From Altererythrobacter sp. ZODW24 (GTDB lineage Bacteria > Pseudomonadota > Alphaproteobacteria > Sphingomonadales > Sphingomonadaceae), in the NCBI RefSeq assembly GCF_003344885.1, contig NZ_CP031155.1, positions 496,001 through 560,000 of the forward strand: a stretch of DNA of 64,000 nt, in the 5' to 3' direction. Under the pieces are notes generated by a model. That model saw only the letters and a list, made by a program, of their open reading frames with translations, did not search any database and had not been told where the DNA came from. Every line of letters begins with the position of its first letter. Position 1 is the first letter of the stretch. Both the position numbers and the translations under genes were made by a program. Shown one piece after another: positions 1-9,415 of the stretch.

Positions 1-340
1 GAGCCATCTTTAGGCCGAGCGCACGGATCTTCTTGTTCAGTGACTGCTCGAAGTCACGACGGCGTGGGCCGTGTGCCTTACCACCACCGATGAAGATTGG
101 CGCCTTACGGTCACCGTGACGAGCTACGCCGCCACCCTTCTGCTTACCATATTTCTTGCCGGTACGGTTTACGTCCGAACGCTCTTGAGCGGCACGGGCG
201 GTTCCACGGCGATTTTCGAGCTGCCAGACGACAACGCGGTGAAGAATGTCTGCGCGCGGTTCAACGCCGAATACGGCCTCGTTCAGCTCGACATCGCCCT
301 TACCGGCCTTGCCTTCTAGTGTTTGGAGCTTGACCTTCAT
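1..340 (-). CDS. rplD: 50S ribosomal protein L4 (partial, C-terminus outside window)
   Basis: N-terminal 113 residues of L4, a 23S rRNA-binding protein of the large subunit that lines the exit tunnel. The translation starts MKVKLQTLEGK and contains the family signatures VFGVEPRADILHRVV and a basic KKYGKQKGGGVARHGDRKAP loop (the tunnel-protruding extension), then GPRRRDFEQSLNKK. The start lies 2 bases after the rplC stop, so the genes are tightly co-transcribed in the S10 operon (rpsJ-rplC-rplD). The gene runs off the left edge of the window. In enterobacteria L4 autoregulates this operon; nothing here shows whether it does so in this organism. Confidence 0.97.
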   Translation of the reverse strand, partial: MKVKLQTLEGKAGKGDVELNEAVFGVEPRADILHRVVVWQLENRRGTARAAQERSDVNRTGKKYGKQKGGGVARHGDRKAPIFIGGGKAHGPRRRDFEQSLNKKIRALGLKMA

Positions 341-342
341 GA

Positions 343-1206
343 TCAGCCCTCCTTGTTCGCATCGTCGGCCGGCTTGGCGTCAGATGCATTATCGGTTGCG
401 GTGTCAGCGCCAGAGCCCTGCTCTTCAGCAAGCTTAGCCTGCTGCTCAGCGGACACTTCTGGCTGCACTTCGTGCTCGGCTGCGCTTTCAACCAGACCAG
501 GCGTCGCCTCTTCCGAAGCGAACTCGTCTTGGTTACGGCGCATTACGCCGGGGAAAGGCAGATCCTTGTGCTGGATCTTCACCGCGTCACGAATGATCAT
601 CCAGCCATTCTTTGTGCCGGGAACAGAGCCCTTCACGAAGATCAGGCCGCGATCAGCATCCGTGCGGACGATTTCGAGGTTTTGCTGGGTACGCTGGCGA
701 TCACCCATGTGACCGGCCATCTTCTTGTTCTTGAAGACGCGCCCTGGATCCTGACGGTTACCCGTCGAACCATGCGAACGGTGAGAGATCGAAACACCGT
801 GGGTGGCGCGAAGACCACCGAAGCCCCAACGCTTCATGGCGCCGGCAAAGCCTTTACCCTGCGTGTAGCCCGTGATGTCGACCTTCTGGCCGGCAATGAA
901 GTGATCAGCGCTAATGCGAGCACCGACCGGCAGCAAAGCTTCTTCGCTGTCGAGACGGAACTCAGCGACTTTGCGCTTGAGACCAACATTAGCCTTCGCG
1001 AAATGTTCGCGCTGAGGCTTGTTTACATTTTTTTGTTTCGCTTCGCCGGAACCGACCTGAAGCGCGATGTAGCCATCACGATCCTGAGTACGATGGGAAA
1101 CAACCTGACATTCTTCCAGAGCGAGGACTGTGACCGGCACGTGGCGGCCATCCTCCTGGAAGAGACGGGTCATCCCGACTTTTTTAGCGATCACGCCAGT
1201 GCGCAT
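343..1206 (-). CDS. rplC: 50S ribosomal protein L3 with acidic C-terminal extension
   Basis: L3, an early assembly protein of the large subunit that reaches the peptidyl transferase centre. The start is the ATG of [16 protein letters not shown] at 1206; a longer reading frame to 1263 has no family similarity. The conserved central loop [21 protein letters not shown] is present, including the Gln in GNRQDPG that PrmB methylates in E. coli. At 287 residues it is much longer than the usual 205-215. The excess is a C-terminal tail of about 60 residues, rich in Glu, Asp and Ala, after the last conserved block ([11 protein letters not shown]). The tail is in frame, with no sign of a frameshift. Confidence 0.96.
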   Translation of the reverse strand: MRTGVIAKKVGMTRLFQEDGRHVPVTVLALEECQVVSHRTQDRDGYIALQVGSGEAKQKNVNKPQREHFAKANVGLKRKVAEFRLDSEEALLPVGARISADHFIAGQKVDITGYTQGKGFAGAMKRWGFGGLRATHGVSISHRSHGSTGNRQDPGRVFKNKKMAGHMGDRQRTQQNLEIVRTDADRGLIFVKGSVPGTKNGWMIIRDAVKIQHKDLPFPGVMRRNQDEFASEEATPGLVESAAEHEVQPEVSAEQQAKLAEEQGSGADTATDNASDAKPADDANKEG

Positions 1207-1278
1207 GACCAGAACTCCTAAACAGAGGCACCCAGAACCATTTCCAGGTGCTTGCCAGCCCAAATTGTCATACGTCGC

Positions 1279-1320
1279 CCCGTCCGGGCTAGGTGCTCTT
1301 CGTGAGAAGAGCGAGACGGG
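1279..1320. promoter_or_regulatory. Nested hairpin in rpsJ-rplC intergenic leader
   Basis: Outer arms CCCGTC (1279-1284) and GACGGG (1315-1320) enclose a perfect 7-bp hairpin GCTCTTC-GTGA-GAAGAGC (1295-1312). It lies in the 182-base gap between rpsJ and rplC, upstream of rplC in the transcribed direction (minus). It could be an mRNA structure affecting translation or processing. The role is inferred only from symmetry. Confidence 0.45.
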
Positions 1321-1329
1321 AGACGCAGC

Positions 1330-1377
1330 CCGGGTTAACCCGGCGGTATCTCGTAGTCTGCGGCCTAACCTAGGTTA
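1330..1377. repeat. Two perfect palindromes in rpsJ-rplC gap
   Basis: CCGGGTTAACCCGG (1330-1343) and TAACCTAGGTTA (1366-1377) are both perfect inverted repeats without a loop, 22 bases apart. Loop-less palindromes suit a dimeric DNA-binding protein better than an RNA stem, although both could also fold. They sit just downstream of the rpsJ stop. Confidence 0.4.
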
Positions 1378-1388
1378 AGCCACTGAGA

Positions 1389-1700
1389 TTAAGCGAGCTT
1401 AATCTCAACATTCACGCCAGCGGCAAGGTCGAGCTTCATCAGCGCGTCTACCGTTTGGGCGTTGGGCTGCACGATATCGAGCAACCGCTTGTAAGTACGT
1501 ACCTCGAACTGCTCCCGCGACTTCTTATCGATGTGCGGACCGCGGTTCACGGTAAATTTCTCAATGCGCGTCGGCATGGGAATGGGGCCACGAATAAGTG
1601 CGCCAGTCCGGCGTGCGGTTTCCGCGATTTCTCCAGTTGCCTGGTCGAGAACGCGATGATCGAACGCCTTAAGGCGAATACGGATATTCTGAGCTTCCAT
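1389..1700 (-). CDS. rpsJ: 30S ribosomal protein S10 (NusE)
   Basis: 103 residues, the normal length for S10, which binds the 30S head and also acts as NusE in transcription antitermination. The translation includes [15 protein letters not shown], the loop [29 protein letters not shown] and the C-terminal [19 protein letters not shown]. It is the first gene of the S10 operon and lies 168 bases downstream of tuf on the same strand, so the str and S10 operons abut. A hairpin that could terminate or attenuate tuf transcription lies between them, so rpsJ may have its own promoter; I could not identify one with confidence. Confidence 0.97.
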   Translation of the reverse strand: MEAQNIRIRLKAFDHRVLDQATGEIAETARRTGALIRGPIPMPTRIEKFTVNRGPHIDKKSREQFEVRTYKRLLDIVQPNAQTVDALMKLDLAAGVNVEIKLA

Positions 1701-1815
1701 TACCTATACCGATGCGAAAGAGCCAAGAAGCATCCCAAAAGGAACACTTCCATAAAAACAAGGACCGCCCGCCTCGCTGCCCTTCTTTCGAAGATGCAGT
1801 AAGGGGCGGCCCCCT

Positions 1816-1856
1816 AAAATTCAGACCGACCGAATCCCTAGAGGGACCCGGTCGGT
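1816..1856 (-). terminator. Hairpin downstream of tuf
   Basis: Read on the minus strand, arms ACCGACCG (1825-1832) and CGGTCGGT (1849-1856) pair perfectly around a second stem TCCCT/AGGGA (1835-1839, 1842-1846). CTGAATTTTA follows on the transcript. The stem is strong but the U tract is short, so it may be a partial terminator between the str and S10 operons. Confidence 0.55.
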
Positions 1857-1868
1857 TCGAAGCCTATA

Positions 1869-3059
1869 TTACTTCGTGATCTTGCTGACAACCCCTGAAC
1901 CGACCGTACGGCCGCCTTCACGGATTGCGAAACGAAGACCTTCGTCCATAGCGATTGGAGCGATCAGCTTTACGTCGATCGTTACGTTGTCGCCTGGCAT
2001 AACCATCTCGGTACCCTCAGGAAGGATAACTTCGCCGGTTACGTCCGTAGTACGGAAGTAGAACTGTGGGCGGTAGTTAGCGAAGAATGGCGTGTGACGG
2101 CCGCCTTCGTCCTTCGAAAGGACGTAGACTTCTGCGCTGAAGTCGGTGTGCGGATTAACCGAACCCGGTTTTGCCAGAACCTGACCACGCTCGACGTCTT
2201 CACGGCCAACACCGCGAACCAGAGCACCGATGTTGTCACCAGCTTCACCGCGATCAAGCAGCTTGCGGAACATTTCGACGCCGGTAACGGTCGTCTTGCC
2301 TGTGTCCTTGATACCAACGATTTCAACTTCGTCGCCAACGTTTACAACGCCGGTTTCAACACGGCCGGTAACAACCGTACCACGGCCCGAAATCGAGAAC
2401 ACGTCCTCGATTGGCATCAGGAATGGCTTGTCGACTGGACGATCAGGCTGCGGGATGTGCTCATCAACAGCCTTCATCAGTTCAATGATGGAGTTCTTGC
2501 CGATTTCATCGTCACGACCTTCAAGAGCGGCGAGAGCCGAACCCTTGACGATTGGAATGTCGTCGCCTGGGAAGTCGTAAGAAGAAAGAAGTTCGCGGAC
2601 TTCCATTTCAACGAGCTCAAGAATCTCTTCGTCGTCAACCTGGTCAACCTTGTTCATGTAAACGACCATCGAAGGAACGCCGACCTGTTTCGCAAGCAGG
2701 ATGTGCTCGCGAGTCTGTGGCATTGGTCCGTCAGCGGCATTCACAACCAGAATCGCGCCGTCCATCTGGGCAGCACCGGTGATCATGTTCTTCACGTAGT
2801 CGGCGTGACCTGGGCAGTCGACGTGTGCGTAGTGACGGTTTTCCGTCTCGTACTCAACGTGTGCTGTCGAGATCGTGATGCCGCGCTCGCGCTCTTCAGG
2901 AGCTTTGTCGATGTTTGCAAAGTCGACAGCTTCGCCGCCCGATACTTCCGCCATCACTTTGGTGATAGCGGCAGTCAGCGTGGTTTTACCGTGGTCAACG
3001 TGACCGATGGTGCCGATGTTGCAGTGCGGCTTGTTCCGCTCAAATTTTGCCTTCGCCAT
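1869..3059 (-). CDS. tuf: Translation elongation factor Tu
   Basis: 396 residues, the full normal length. EF-Tu is the cytoplasmic GTPase that delivers aminoacyl-tRNA to the ribosome. Visible motifs are the P-loop GHVDHGKT (residues 19-26), the switch motif DCPGHADY, the nucleotide specificity motif NKVD, and the domain 2/3 signatures GRGTVVTGR and GGRHTPFF. It follows fusA by 93 bases in the classical rpsL-rpsG-fusA-tuf order. Many proteobacteria have a second tuf copy; only this one is in the window. Confidence 0.98.
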   Translation of the reverse strand: MAKAKFERNKPHCNIGTIGHVDHGKTTLTAAITKVMAEVSGGEAVDFANIDKAPEERERGITISTAHVEYETENRHYAHVDCPGHADYVKNMITGAAQMDGAILVVNAADGPMPQTREHILLAKQVGVPSMVVYMNKVDQVDDEEILELVEMEVRELLSSYDFPGDDIPIVKGSALAALEGRDDEIGKNSIIELMKAVDEHIPQPDRPVDKPFLMPIEDVFSISGRGTVVTGRVETGVVNVGDEVEIVGIKDTGKTTVTGVEMFRKLLDRGEAGDNIGALVRGVGREDVERGQVLAKPGSVNPHTDFSAEVYVLSKDEGGRHTPFFANYRPQFYFRTTDVTGEVILPEGTEMVMPGDNVTIDVKLIAPIAMDEGLRFAIREGGRTVGSGVVSKITK

Positions 3060-3152
3060 TTTCTCTAACCTCTAGTGTCTTGAATATATAAAAACTGCGG
3101 GAGAGAACGGCACCCGCTGAAACAGGCGCCGCCCCTAAACCGAAGATTGCCG

Positions 3153-5282
3153 TTAAGCAAGCTTCTCCTTGACTTCGAGTGCGACACTCGCCGGCACTTC
3201 CTCGTAGTGAGAGAACTGCATCGAGTAGTTTGCCCGGCCCTGACTGAACGAGCGAAGCTCATTCACATAGCCGAACATGTTCGCAAGCGGCACCATGGCT
3301 TCAACTGCCTGGGCATTGCCGCGGCTGTCTGTTCCCTGGATCTGACCACGACGTGAGTTGAGATCACCGATAACATCCCCAAGGTAATCCTCAGGAGTGA
3401 TCACTTCAACCTTCATGACGGGCTCGAGCAGCTTGATGCCACCACGATCCGCTGCTTCACGCATCGCACCACGGCCACAGATTTCGAATGCTACCGTCGA
3501 TGAATCGACATCGTGGTAAGCACCATCAGTGACGTGGATTGTGAAATCGATAATCGGGAAGCCGATGAGATAGCCGCTTTCGGCCTGCTCGCGAATGCCC
3601 TTTTCCAGCGACGGAATATATTCCTTGGGAATATTACCGCCCTTGATGCTGTCTTCGAACACAATGCCTTGGCCACGCTCACCTGGGATGAACTGGGCCT
3701 TGGCCCGAGCGAACTGACCGGTACCACCCGACTGCTTCTTGTGCGTGTAATCAACATCGATCGTACGGCCGAGCGATTCACGATAGGCCACCTGTGGCGC
3801 ACCGACGTTGGCCTCGACTTTGAATTCGCGCTTCATACGGTCGACCAGAATGTCGAGGTGAAGCTCGCCCATTCCCTTGATGATCGTCTGACCCGACTCG
3901 TGATCGGTCGTGACGCGGAAGGAAGGATCTTCAGCCGCAAGACGATTAAGCGCAACGCCCATCTTTTCTTGGTCGGCCTTGGTCTTAGGCTCCACGCTCA
4001 GCTCGATCACTGGCTCTGGGAACTCCATCCGTTCGAGAACGATCGGATGCGCCATGTCACACAATGTGTCACCCGTGGTGGTCGCCTTCATACCAGCCAA
4101 TGCAACGATATCGCCGGCCCATGCTTCTTCAATGTCCTTACGGTCATTGGAGTGCATTTCGAGGATACGGCCGATCTTTTCCTTCTTACCCTTCACCGAG
4201 TTCAGGACAGTGCCCTTTGCCAGATGACCGGAATAGATACGCGTAAAGGTTAGTGAGCCCACGAAGGGATCGTTCATGACCTTAAATGCAAGAGCCGAGA
4301 ACGGCACATCGTCAGCTGATGCGCGCGAATCTTCTTCGTCGGAATCAGGAAGAACACCCTTAATCGCATCCACGTCGAGCGGGCTCGGCATGTAGTCGAC
4401 AACCGCGTCGAGCAAAGGCTGAACGCCCTTGTTCTTAAACGCCGAGCCGCAAAGCACAGGAACGAAGCTCTGGTTCAGCGTACCCTTGCGGATCAACTTC
4501 TTCAGCTCAACCACGGTGGGCTCGGTGCCTTCGAGATAGGCTTCCATAAGATCGTCGTCTTGCTCAACAGCAAGCTCAATCAGCTTCTCACGGTATTCAG
4601 CAGCTTCATCCGCCATGTCTGCGGGAATATCGCCGTAAACATACTCAGCGCCGAGGTCTTCGTTCTGCCAAGTGATCGAACGCTGGTTCACCAGGTCAAC
4701 CAGACCAGTCAAACTCGCTTCAATACCAATAGGAAGATACAAGACAGCAGGCTTCGCGCCAAGGCGGTCAATGATCGACTGCACGCAATACTTAAAGTCA
4801 GCGCCGGTGCGGTCCAACTTATTGATGAAGCACATCCGCGGTACTTTATACTTGTCCGCCTGACGCCATACGGTTTCCGACTGAGGCTCAACCCCGGCCA
4901 CACCGTCGAAACACGCTACCGCGCCATCGAGTACACGCAAGGAACGTTCGACTTCAATCGTGAAGTCAACGTGGCCTGGCGTGTCGATGATGTTGATCCG
5001 GTGCTCCGGAGTCTTACGCAGTTCCTTGGGGTCGCCCTTTGGATCCATCGTTGAATCTTCTGGGTTCCAGAAACATGTCGTAGCAGCGGAGGTAATCGTG
5101 ATGCCACGCTCCTGCTCCTGCTCCATCCAGTCCATCGTCGCAGCGCCATCATGCACTTCGCCGATTTTGTAGGATTTGCCGGTGTAATAAAGGATGCGCT
5201 CTGTGGTCGTAGTCTTACCAGCATCAATGTGTGCCATGATGCCGATGTTACGATAGCGTTCCAGCGGATATTCGCGGGCCAT
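3153..5282 (-). CDS. fusA: Translation elongation factor G
   Basis: 709 residues, full length. EF-G is the GTPase that drives ribosomal translocation and, with RRF, ribosome recycling. The G1 motif AHIDAGKT is at residues 17-24, followed by [17 protein letters not shown], domain IV ([10 protein letters not shown]) and the C-terminal FGYVNELRS. It lies between rpsG and tuf in the str operon, 68 bases after rpsG. Nothing in the sequence is unusual for the family. Confidence 0.98.
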   Translation of the reverse strand: MAREYPLERYRNIGIMAHIDAGKTTTTERILYYTGKSYKIGEVHDGAATMDWMEQEQERGITITSAATTCFWNPEDSTMDPKGDPKELRKTPEHRINIIDTPGHVDFTIEVERSLRVLDGAVACFDGVAGVEPQSETVWRQADKYKVPRMCFINKLDRTGADFKYCVQSIIDRLGAKPAVLYLPIGIEASLTGLVDLVNQRSITWQNEDLGAEYVYGDIPADMADEAAEYREKLIELAVEQDDDLMEAYLEGTEPTVVELKKLIRKGTLNQSFVPVLCGSAFKNKGVQPLLDAVVDYMPSPLDVDAIKGVLPDSDEEDSRASADDVPFSALAFKVMNDPFVGSLTFTRIYSGHLAKGTVLNSVKGKKEKIGRILEMHSNDRKDIEEAWAGDIVALAGMKATTTGDTLCDMAHPIVLERMEFPEPVIELSVEPKTKADQEKMGVALNRLAAEDPSFRVTTDHESGQTIIKGMGELHLDILVDRMKREFKVEANVGAPQVAYRESLGRTIDVDYTHKKQSGGTGQFARAKAQFIPGERGQGIVFEDSIKGGNIPKEYIPSLEKGIREQAESGYLIGFPIIDFTIHVTDGAYHDVDSSTVAFEICGRGAMREAADRGGIKLLEPVMKVEVITPEDYLGDVIGDLNSRRGQIQGTDSRGNAQAVEAMVPLANMFGYVNELRSFSQGRANYSMQFSHYEEVPASVALEVKEKLA

Positions 5283-5350
5283 GGATAATTCCTAGTGGTC
5301 TTGCGGGCCGGAGCAGCCAAATAGCCGCCCCGCCCCAAATGTTTACGTGT

Positions 5351-5821
5351 TTACCAGCGGTAGTGCGAGAAGGCGCGGTTGGCATCAGCCATCCGGTGCG
5401 CGTCTTCACGCTTCTTCACGGCATTGCCGCGGTTGTTCGCAGCATCCATCAGCTCACCCGAAAGGCGCGCGCTCATGGTGGTTTCCGCACGGCCGCGAGC
5501 AGCCGAGATCAACCAGCGAATGGCCAGAGCCTGGGCACGCTCGGGGCGAACCTCGACCGGCACCTGGTATGTAGCACCACCAACACGGCGGCTGCGGACT
5601 TCCACTTGCGGGCTGACGTTAACCAGCGCTTCGTGGAACAGCTGGACCGGATCGGTCTTAGCTTTGGTTTCGACTGTTTCGAGAGCACCATAAACGATAC
5701 CTTCTGCAGTGGACTTTTTACCGTCCATCATCAGGTTGTTCATGAACTTCGACAGGATCTTATCACCAAACTTAGGGTCTGGCAGAATGATCCGCTTTTC
5801 GGGACGACGACGACGTGACAT
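5351..5821 (-). CDS. rpsG: 30S ribosomal protein S7
   Basis: 156 residues, the normal length. S7 nucleates assembly of the 30S head and contacts the E site. It begins [18 protein letters not shown] and contains [36 protein letters not shown] and [19 protein letters not shown]. It sits between rpsL and fusA on the minus strand. In E. coli S7 is the translational repressor of the str operon; a comparable site cannot be confirmed here by eye. Confidence 0.98.
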   Translation of the reverse strand: MSRRRRPEKRIILPDPKFGDKILSKFMNNLMMDGKKSTAEGIVYGALETVETKAKTDPVQLFHEALVNVSPQVEVRSRRVGGATYQVPVEVRPERAQALAIRWLISAARGRAETTMSARLSGELMDAANNRGNAVKKREDAHRMADANRAFSHYRW

Positions 5822-5893
5822 CGGATGAATTCCTTTTAGTCAGGCGGCGCAGCAGGAAACCCCACGCGCGGCCAAAATCTTGGGCCAAAGGCC

Positions 5894-6265
5894 TTACTTA
5901 GGACGCTTGGCGCCGTACTTCGAACGGCTCTGCTTACGGTCCTTAACACCCTGGGTATCAAGCACGCCGCGCAGAACGTGGTAACGCACACCTGGAAGGT
6001 CGCGCACACGGCCGCCGCGGATCAGCACAACACTGTGCTCCTGCAGGTTATGGCCTTCGCCCGGAATGTAAGTGATGACCTCGCGCTGGTTGGTCAGGCG
6101 AACCTTCGCAACCTTACGCAGAGCCGAGTTCGGCTTCTTAGGGGTCGTCGTATAAACACGAGTGCAAACGCCGCGCTTCTGCGGGTTCGCTTCCATCGCA
6201 GGGACCTTGGATTTGACCTTCTGCGGTACACGGCCCTTGCGGACCAACTGGTTAATTGTCGGCAT
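5894..6265 (-). CDS. rpsL: 30S ribosomal protein S12 with Arg at position 88
   Basis: 123 residues, the first gene of the str operon. S12 sits at the decoding centre and is the classical target of streptomycin-resistance mutations. The loop [12 protein letters not shown] keeps Lys43, and the Asp89-Leu-Pro-Gly loop with its methylthiolation-type Asp is present as [13 protein letters not shown]. At residue 88 the codon CGC (6002-6004, minus) encodes Arg where E. coli S12 has Lys. Lys-to-Arg at this position is a known streptomycin-resistance substitution in E. coli (K87R in numbering without Met). The length matches E. coli without gaps in the region compared. The start is the ATG at 6265. Confidence 0.98.
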   Translation of the reverse strand: MPTINQLVRKGRVPQKVKSKVPAMEANPQKRGVCTRVYTTTPKKPNSALRKVAKVRLTNQREVITYIPGEGHNLQEHSVVLIRGGRVRDLPGVRYHVLRGVLDTQGVKDRKQSRSKYGAKRPK

Positions 6266-6303
6266 GAAGTACTCTTCACCTATTGTTGCTGACCCTTCCG
6301 GGC

Positions 6304-6326
6304 GGAAAAGCGCAAGCGACTTTTCC
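6304..6326. promoter_or_regulatory. Hairpin in rpsL 5' leader
   Basis: GGAAAAGCGC (6304-6313) pairs with GCG-A-CTTTTCC (6316-6326) with one bulged base and a 2-base loop. It lies about 40-60 bases upstream of the rpsL start, inside the presumed 5' untranslated leader of the str operon. Regulatory meaning is inferred only from position. Confidence 0.4.
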
Positions 6327-6694
6327 TGAACGGATCAGTTTCGGTGGTGCACATTCAGCAAAAGATGAGGTGTAAGGCCCCGCTAAATTCCGCTATCCCA
6401 GCGAAAGCCGGGATCGCCCAAGGCATGCGCCAAGGGAACGGAAAAGCGAGACTGAAACACTCCACCCCATACCAAAGGCACCGGGTTACTCTGACACTTG
6501 CCATAAGAAATAATGCGCAGGTTGCCCCGCATATCACTCAATAGAAAAAGACCCCGGTCAAACGACCAAGGCCCCTCACGACATAGCGCCAATGTTCAGC
6601 TCTATCTGACCGAGTGCATGCGTCTCGGTGGAGGGTGCATGCATCGGATGAGCGCGCCTTTAGCGAGGGTTTGGATGGGGGTCAAGCGTTAGGA
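6327..6694. other. Intergenic region between rpsL and copB
   Basis: No protein-coding potential of family-like character is seen. The region should hold the str operon promoter (minus strand), but I see no convincing -35/-10 pair. It contains a small imperfect palindrome with a GAAA loop at 6395-6414 (ATCCCAGC-GAAA-GCCGGGAT), which resembles the short palindromic repeats scattered in sphingomonad genomes, and the minus-strand terminator at 6545-6571. Confidence 0.5.
6545..6571 (-). terminator. Rho-independent terminator of copAB
   Basis: On the minus strand CCTTGGTC, loop GTTT, GACCGGGG forms an 8-bp stem with two G-U pairs, followed directly by TCTTTTTC. It lies about 125 bases after the copB stop and would separate the copper operon from the str operon promoter region. 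Confidence 0.7.
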
Positions 6695-7639
6695 TCAGAA
6701 CCAGAACCGCACTCCCGCAACGAATTTGATCCCGTCGGGATCCTCTCCCGCCAAGCGAGCAATATCAGCGGTTTCACCCAATTTCGCCTCATACTCCGCG
6801 CCGATATAAGGCGCGAACTCGCGGAACACTTCGTAACGCAGCCGGATACCAGCCTCAACGGACGTCAGCCCAGCACCAATCGAACGCGCGGGTATATCGC
6901 TGGCAGATAGCTGCAATTCCACGCGGGGCTGTAAGATAAGCCGCTGGGTAAAGCGCTGATCGTACTCCACTTCGACCCTGGCCGTGAGGTCGCCGCGATC
7001 TGACAGAAATGCCGCTGCATCGGTCTCCCACATATAAGGCGCAAGGCCTTGCACGCCGAGAACCAGATGGCCGCGCATTTCCGGCTCAACATCCATCCGT
7101 GCGCCCGCTTGCAAATCAAAGAATGGCCCTATGGCGTGGCTCCACAAAGCCTGTATTTCGGCATCTTCTATCGTATCACCGAATTCGCCCTCACCCTCGG
7201 TTTTAAACCAGAGCTTGTCGATGTCGCCGCCATACCAACCTTGCGCGTCCCATAGATAGCCATCTTCGCCGTCAGATATGCGCGCCTCCAACCGTTCGGT
7301 CATGAACCTGTAGGTTTTCATAGCGCCGTTTTCTTTGGCAAGATGGTGCCGGCTCGGCTGCATTGCCTCGGTGCCCCAAATTGCATCAGCAGCATAACGT
7401 GGGCCTTCCAAGGCACGCGCGGGAGGTGTTTCGTCGCCCGCCGGAGCAAAGGGCATTGTATGGCCCATAGCTGCATGGTCCATCGTGAAATGATCGACGG
7501 GTTCCGGTACCGGTTCCTCAGGCGATTCATCCTCCGGATCAGCATGACCCATGGCGGGGTGGTCCATTTTTGAATGGTCTTGGGCGGCCAGCGGGCTCGC
7601 GCCTAGAAACAGCGCTGCCAATGTTACTATATACCTCAC
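6695..7639 (-). CDS. copB: Copper resistance protein B (outer membrane)
   Basis: 314 residues of the CopB/PcoB family, predicted outer-membrane beta-barrel proteins acting with the periplasmic oxidase CopA. An N-terminal signal peptide ends near PLAAQ. It is followed by a His/Met/Asp-rich segment with DHSKMDHPAMGH and DHFTMDHAAMGHTM, typical copper-ligand repeats. The C-terminal barrel ends in FVAGVRFWF with the terminal aromatic residue expected of porin-like proteins. The start is a GTG overlapping the copA stop (GTGA), which implies translational coupling. A terminator follows at 6545-6571. Confidence 0.9.
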   Translation of the reverse strand: MRYIVTLAALFLGASPLAAQDHSKMDHPAMGHADPEDESPEEPVPEPVDHFTMDHAAMGHTMPFAPAGDETPPARALEGPRYAADAIWGTEAMQPSRHHLAKENGAMKTYRFMTERLEARISDGEDGYLWDAQGWYGGDIDKLWFKTEGEGEFGDTIEDAEIQALWSHAIGPFFDLQAGARMDVEPEMRGHLVLGVQGLAPYMWETDAAAFLSDRGDLTARVEVEYDQRFTQRLILQPRVELQLSASDIPARSIGAGLTSVEAGIRLRYEVFREFAPYIGAEYEAKLGETADIARLAGEDPDGIKFVAGVRFWF

Positions 7640-9363
7640 GCTGGAAATGGCCGAACGGTCACGACCTGCATCATCCCGGCATGCATGTGGTAGAGCAGAT
7701 GGCAGTGGAACGCCCAGTCGCCCGGCTCGTCAGCAGTAAGATCAAACGCCGCCTTCCCACCCGGCTGAACGATCAGCGTGTGCTTGCGCGGCTGCTGTGC
7801 TTGGTCTGCGCCATTCACAATTTCGAAGAAGTGGCCGTGCAGATGGATAGGATGCGCCATCATCGTGTCATTCACGAGCGTAATGCGCACTCGCTCATCA
7901 AAACCGAAACGGATCGGATCATCGTCGACGGCGGAAAATTTCTTGCCGTCGAAGGACCACATATAGCGCTCCATATTGCCCGTAAGGTGCAGCTCTATCT
8001 CGCGTTCGATTGTGCGGATCTTGTTAGGCTGCTTCGCGCGCAAATCGGTATAGCGAAGTACGCGATGCTTCACCTTGTCGAGGCCAAGTCCGGGAAAATC
8101 CATCCGGTCCATCGGCGTAGGTGCAACCATATCGACGCCAGGCCCGGTCGCGACATCGCTGGGAAGCTTTGATGTGTCCCGCATGGAGTGATCCATTTGC
8201 GCGTGGTCCATATCGCCATGTTGCATCGCGTCCGCCCCCATCATGCCCATGCCCATATCGGCCATCGACAGAGTGGGTATCTCGCGCAAGGCAGGCACGT
8301 TCGCCCTATGACCGGGGTGTGAGCTGAGTGAAGCAATTGCCATGCCGGAGCGGTCCATTGCCTCTGCCGCCAGCGCATGGCTGCCATCCGGCGGCGTCAC
8401 CACCACATCATAAGTTTCTGCCACACCAATTTGCAGCTCATCGACTTCATGATCGACTACGTCTTGACCATCTGCCTGAATGATCGTCATTGGCACGCCG
8501 GGGATGCGAAGATTGAAAAAACTCATCGCACTGCCATTGATAATCCGCAGCCGCACTCGTTCACCCGGCTCGAACAGATATTCCAGATTATCCGCTGGGC
8601 CGTGGCCATTCATCAAATAGGTGTAGGTTGAGCCTGAAACATCCGCGATGTCGCGCGGGTTCATCCGCATACCGCCCCACCTCAGCCGCTCGCTGATCGA
8701 TAATTCACCATTGGTTGCAGAGTTTTGGTCCGAAGCAAAATACCCCTCGGCCACTTTCAACTTACGCATTATTTCATGCGGGTGGTCCGGCGTAAACTCA
8801 CTCAGCAATACGATGTAATCACGATCAAACCGCCCATCTGAACCATCCTTCGCTTCGATTACAATCGGCCCATAATGTCCGGCTTGTTCTTGAAGCCCCG
8901 AGTGGCTGTGCCACCAATATGTTCCCGCCTGCCGCACCGGGAATTCATACGTAAATGTTTCGTGCGGCTTTATGCCTGGAAAGCTTACGCCCGGCACGCC
9001 ATCAAACTGGAATGGCAACAACAGTCCATGCCAATGGATCGAGCTGTCCTCGTCCAGATGGTTCGTGACGTGCAAGCGGACATTCTGCCCTTCCTTAAGG
9101 CGGATTAGCGGACCTGGAACTGATCCATTTACCGTCACGGCATGGCCCGAGCGGTCGCCAGTGGAATATTGCGACCGACCAATGTCGAGCTGAATGTCTT
9201 CACCCGACATTGTGCCAAACCCCTTGGCGGCGTGCTGCATCGAGTCACCTTTTGCCCAAACTGGCACTGGCAGCGCCGTCGCGCCGACCAATCCGGCAGT
9301 TCCCACCAAGAAGCCGCGGCGTGGGAGTTTTCCGGCGATGTTACGCAAAACTTGTTGTTCCAT
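7636..9363 (-). CDS. copA: Copper resistance multicopper oxidase CopA
   Basis: 575 residues. Periplasmic multicopper oxidase that oxidises or sequesters Cu(I). The start is taken at 9363 (MEQQVLRN), because the longer frame to 9399 would run through the operator. A Tat signal with RRGFL near residue 15 precedes the cupredoxin domains. Copper ligand motifs are IHWHGLLL, WWHSHSG, MAHPIHLHGHFF and the C-terminal HCHLLYHMHAGMM. A Met/His-rich insertion (MADMGMGMMG and DHAQMDHSM) lies between the second and third domains, as is characteristic of CopA/PcoA. It is transcribed divergently from the csoR-like gene. Confidence 0.94.
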   Translation of the reverse strand: MEQQVLRNIAGKLPRRGFLVGTAGLVGATALPVPVWAKGDSMQHAAKGFGTMSGEDIQLDIGRSQYSTGDRSGHAVTVNGSVPGPLIRLKEGQNVRLHVTNHLDEDSSIHWHGLLLPFQFDGVPGVSFPGIKPHETFTYEFPVRQAGTYWWHSHSGLQEQAGHYGPIVIEAKDGSDGRFDRDYIVLLSEFTPDHPHEIMRKLKVAEGYFASDQNSATNGELSISERLRWGGMRMNPRDIADVSGSTYTYLMNGHGPADNLEYLFEPGERVRLRIINGSAMSFFNLRIPGVPMTIIQADGQDVVDHEVDELQIGVAETYDVVVTPPDGSHALAAEAMDRSGMAIASLSSHPGHRANVPALREIPTLSMADMGMGMMGADAMQHGDMDHAQMDHSMRDTSKLPSDVATGPGVDMVAPTPMDRMDFPGLGLDKVKHRVLRYTDLRAKQPNKIRTIEREIELHLTGNMERYMWSFDGKKFSAVDDDPIRFGFDERVRITLVNDTMMAHPIHLHGHFFEIVNGADQAQQPRKHTLIVQPGGKAAFDLTADEPGDWAFHCHLLYHMHAGMMQVVTVRPFPA

Positions 9364-9376
9364 AACCGCGGGTATA

Positions 9377-9395
9377 TATACCCCCCTAGGGTATA
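9377..9395. promoter_or_regulatory. CsoR-type operator between copA and csoR
   Basis: A palindrome with perfect 7-base arms TATACCC (9377-9383) and GGGTATA (9389-9395) and a 5-base C-rich centre lies between the divergent copA and csoR-like starts. G/C tracts flanked by TA-rich arms are characteristic of operators of the CsoR/RcnR family. It is 13 bases from the copA start and 20 bases from the csoR start, so one site could repress both. Confidence 0.75.
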
Positions 9396-9415
9396 GCAAG
9401 ACGGATCAAAGCAAT

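Noticed and set aside
1207-1263. N-terminal extension of L3
   Set aside because: The extra 19 codons have no similarity to L3, while the inner ATG gives the exact family start.
9194-9415. Upstream extension of the csoR-like gene
   Set aside because: The open frame is antisense to copA and passes through the operator; the family starts at the ATG at 9416.
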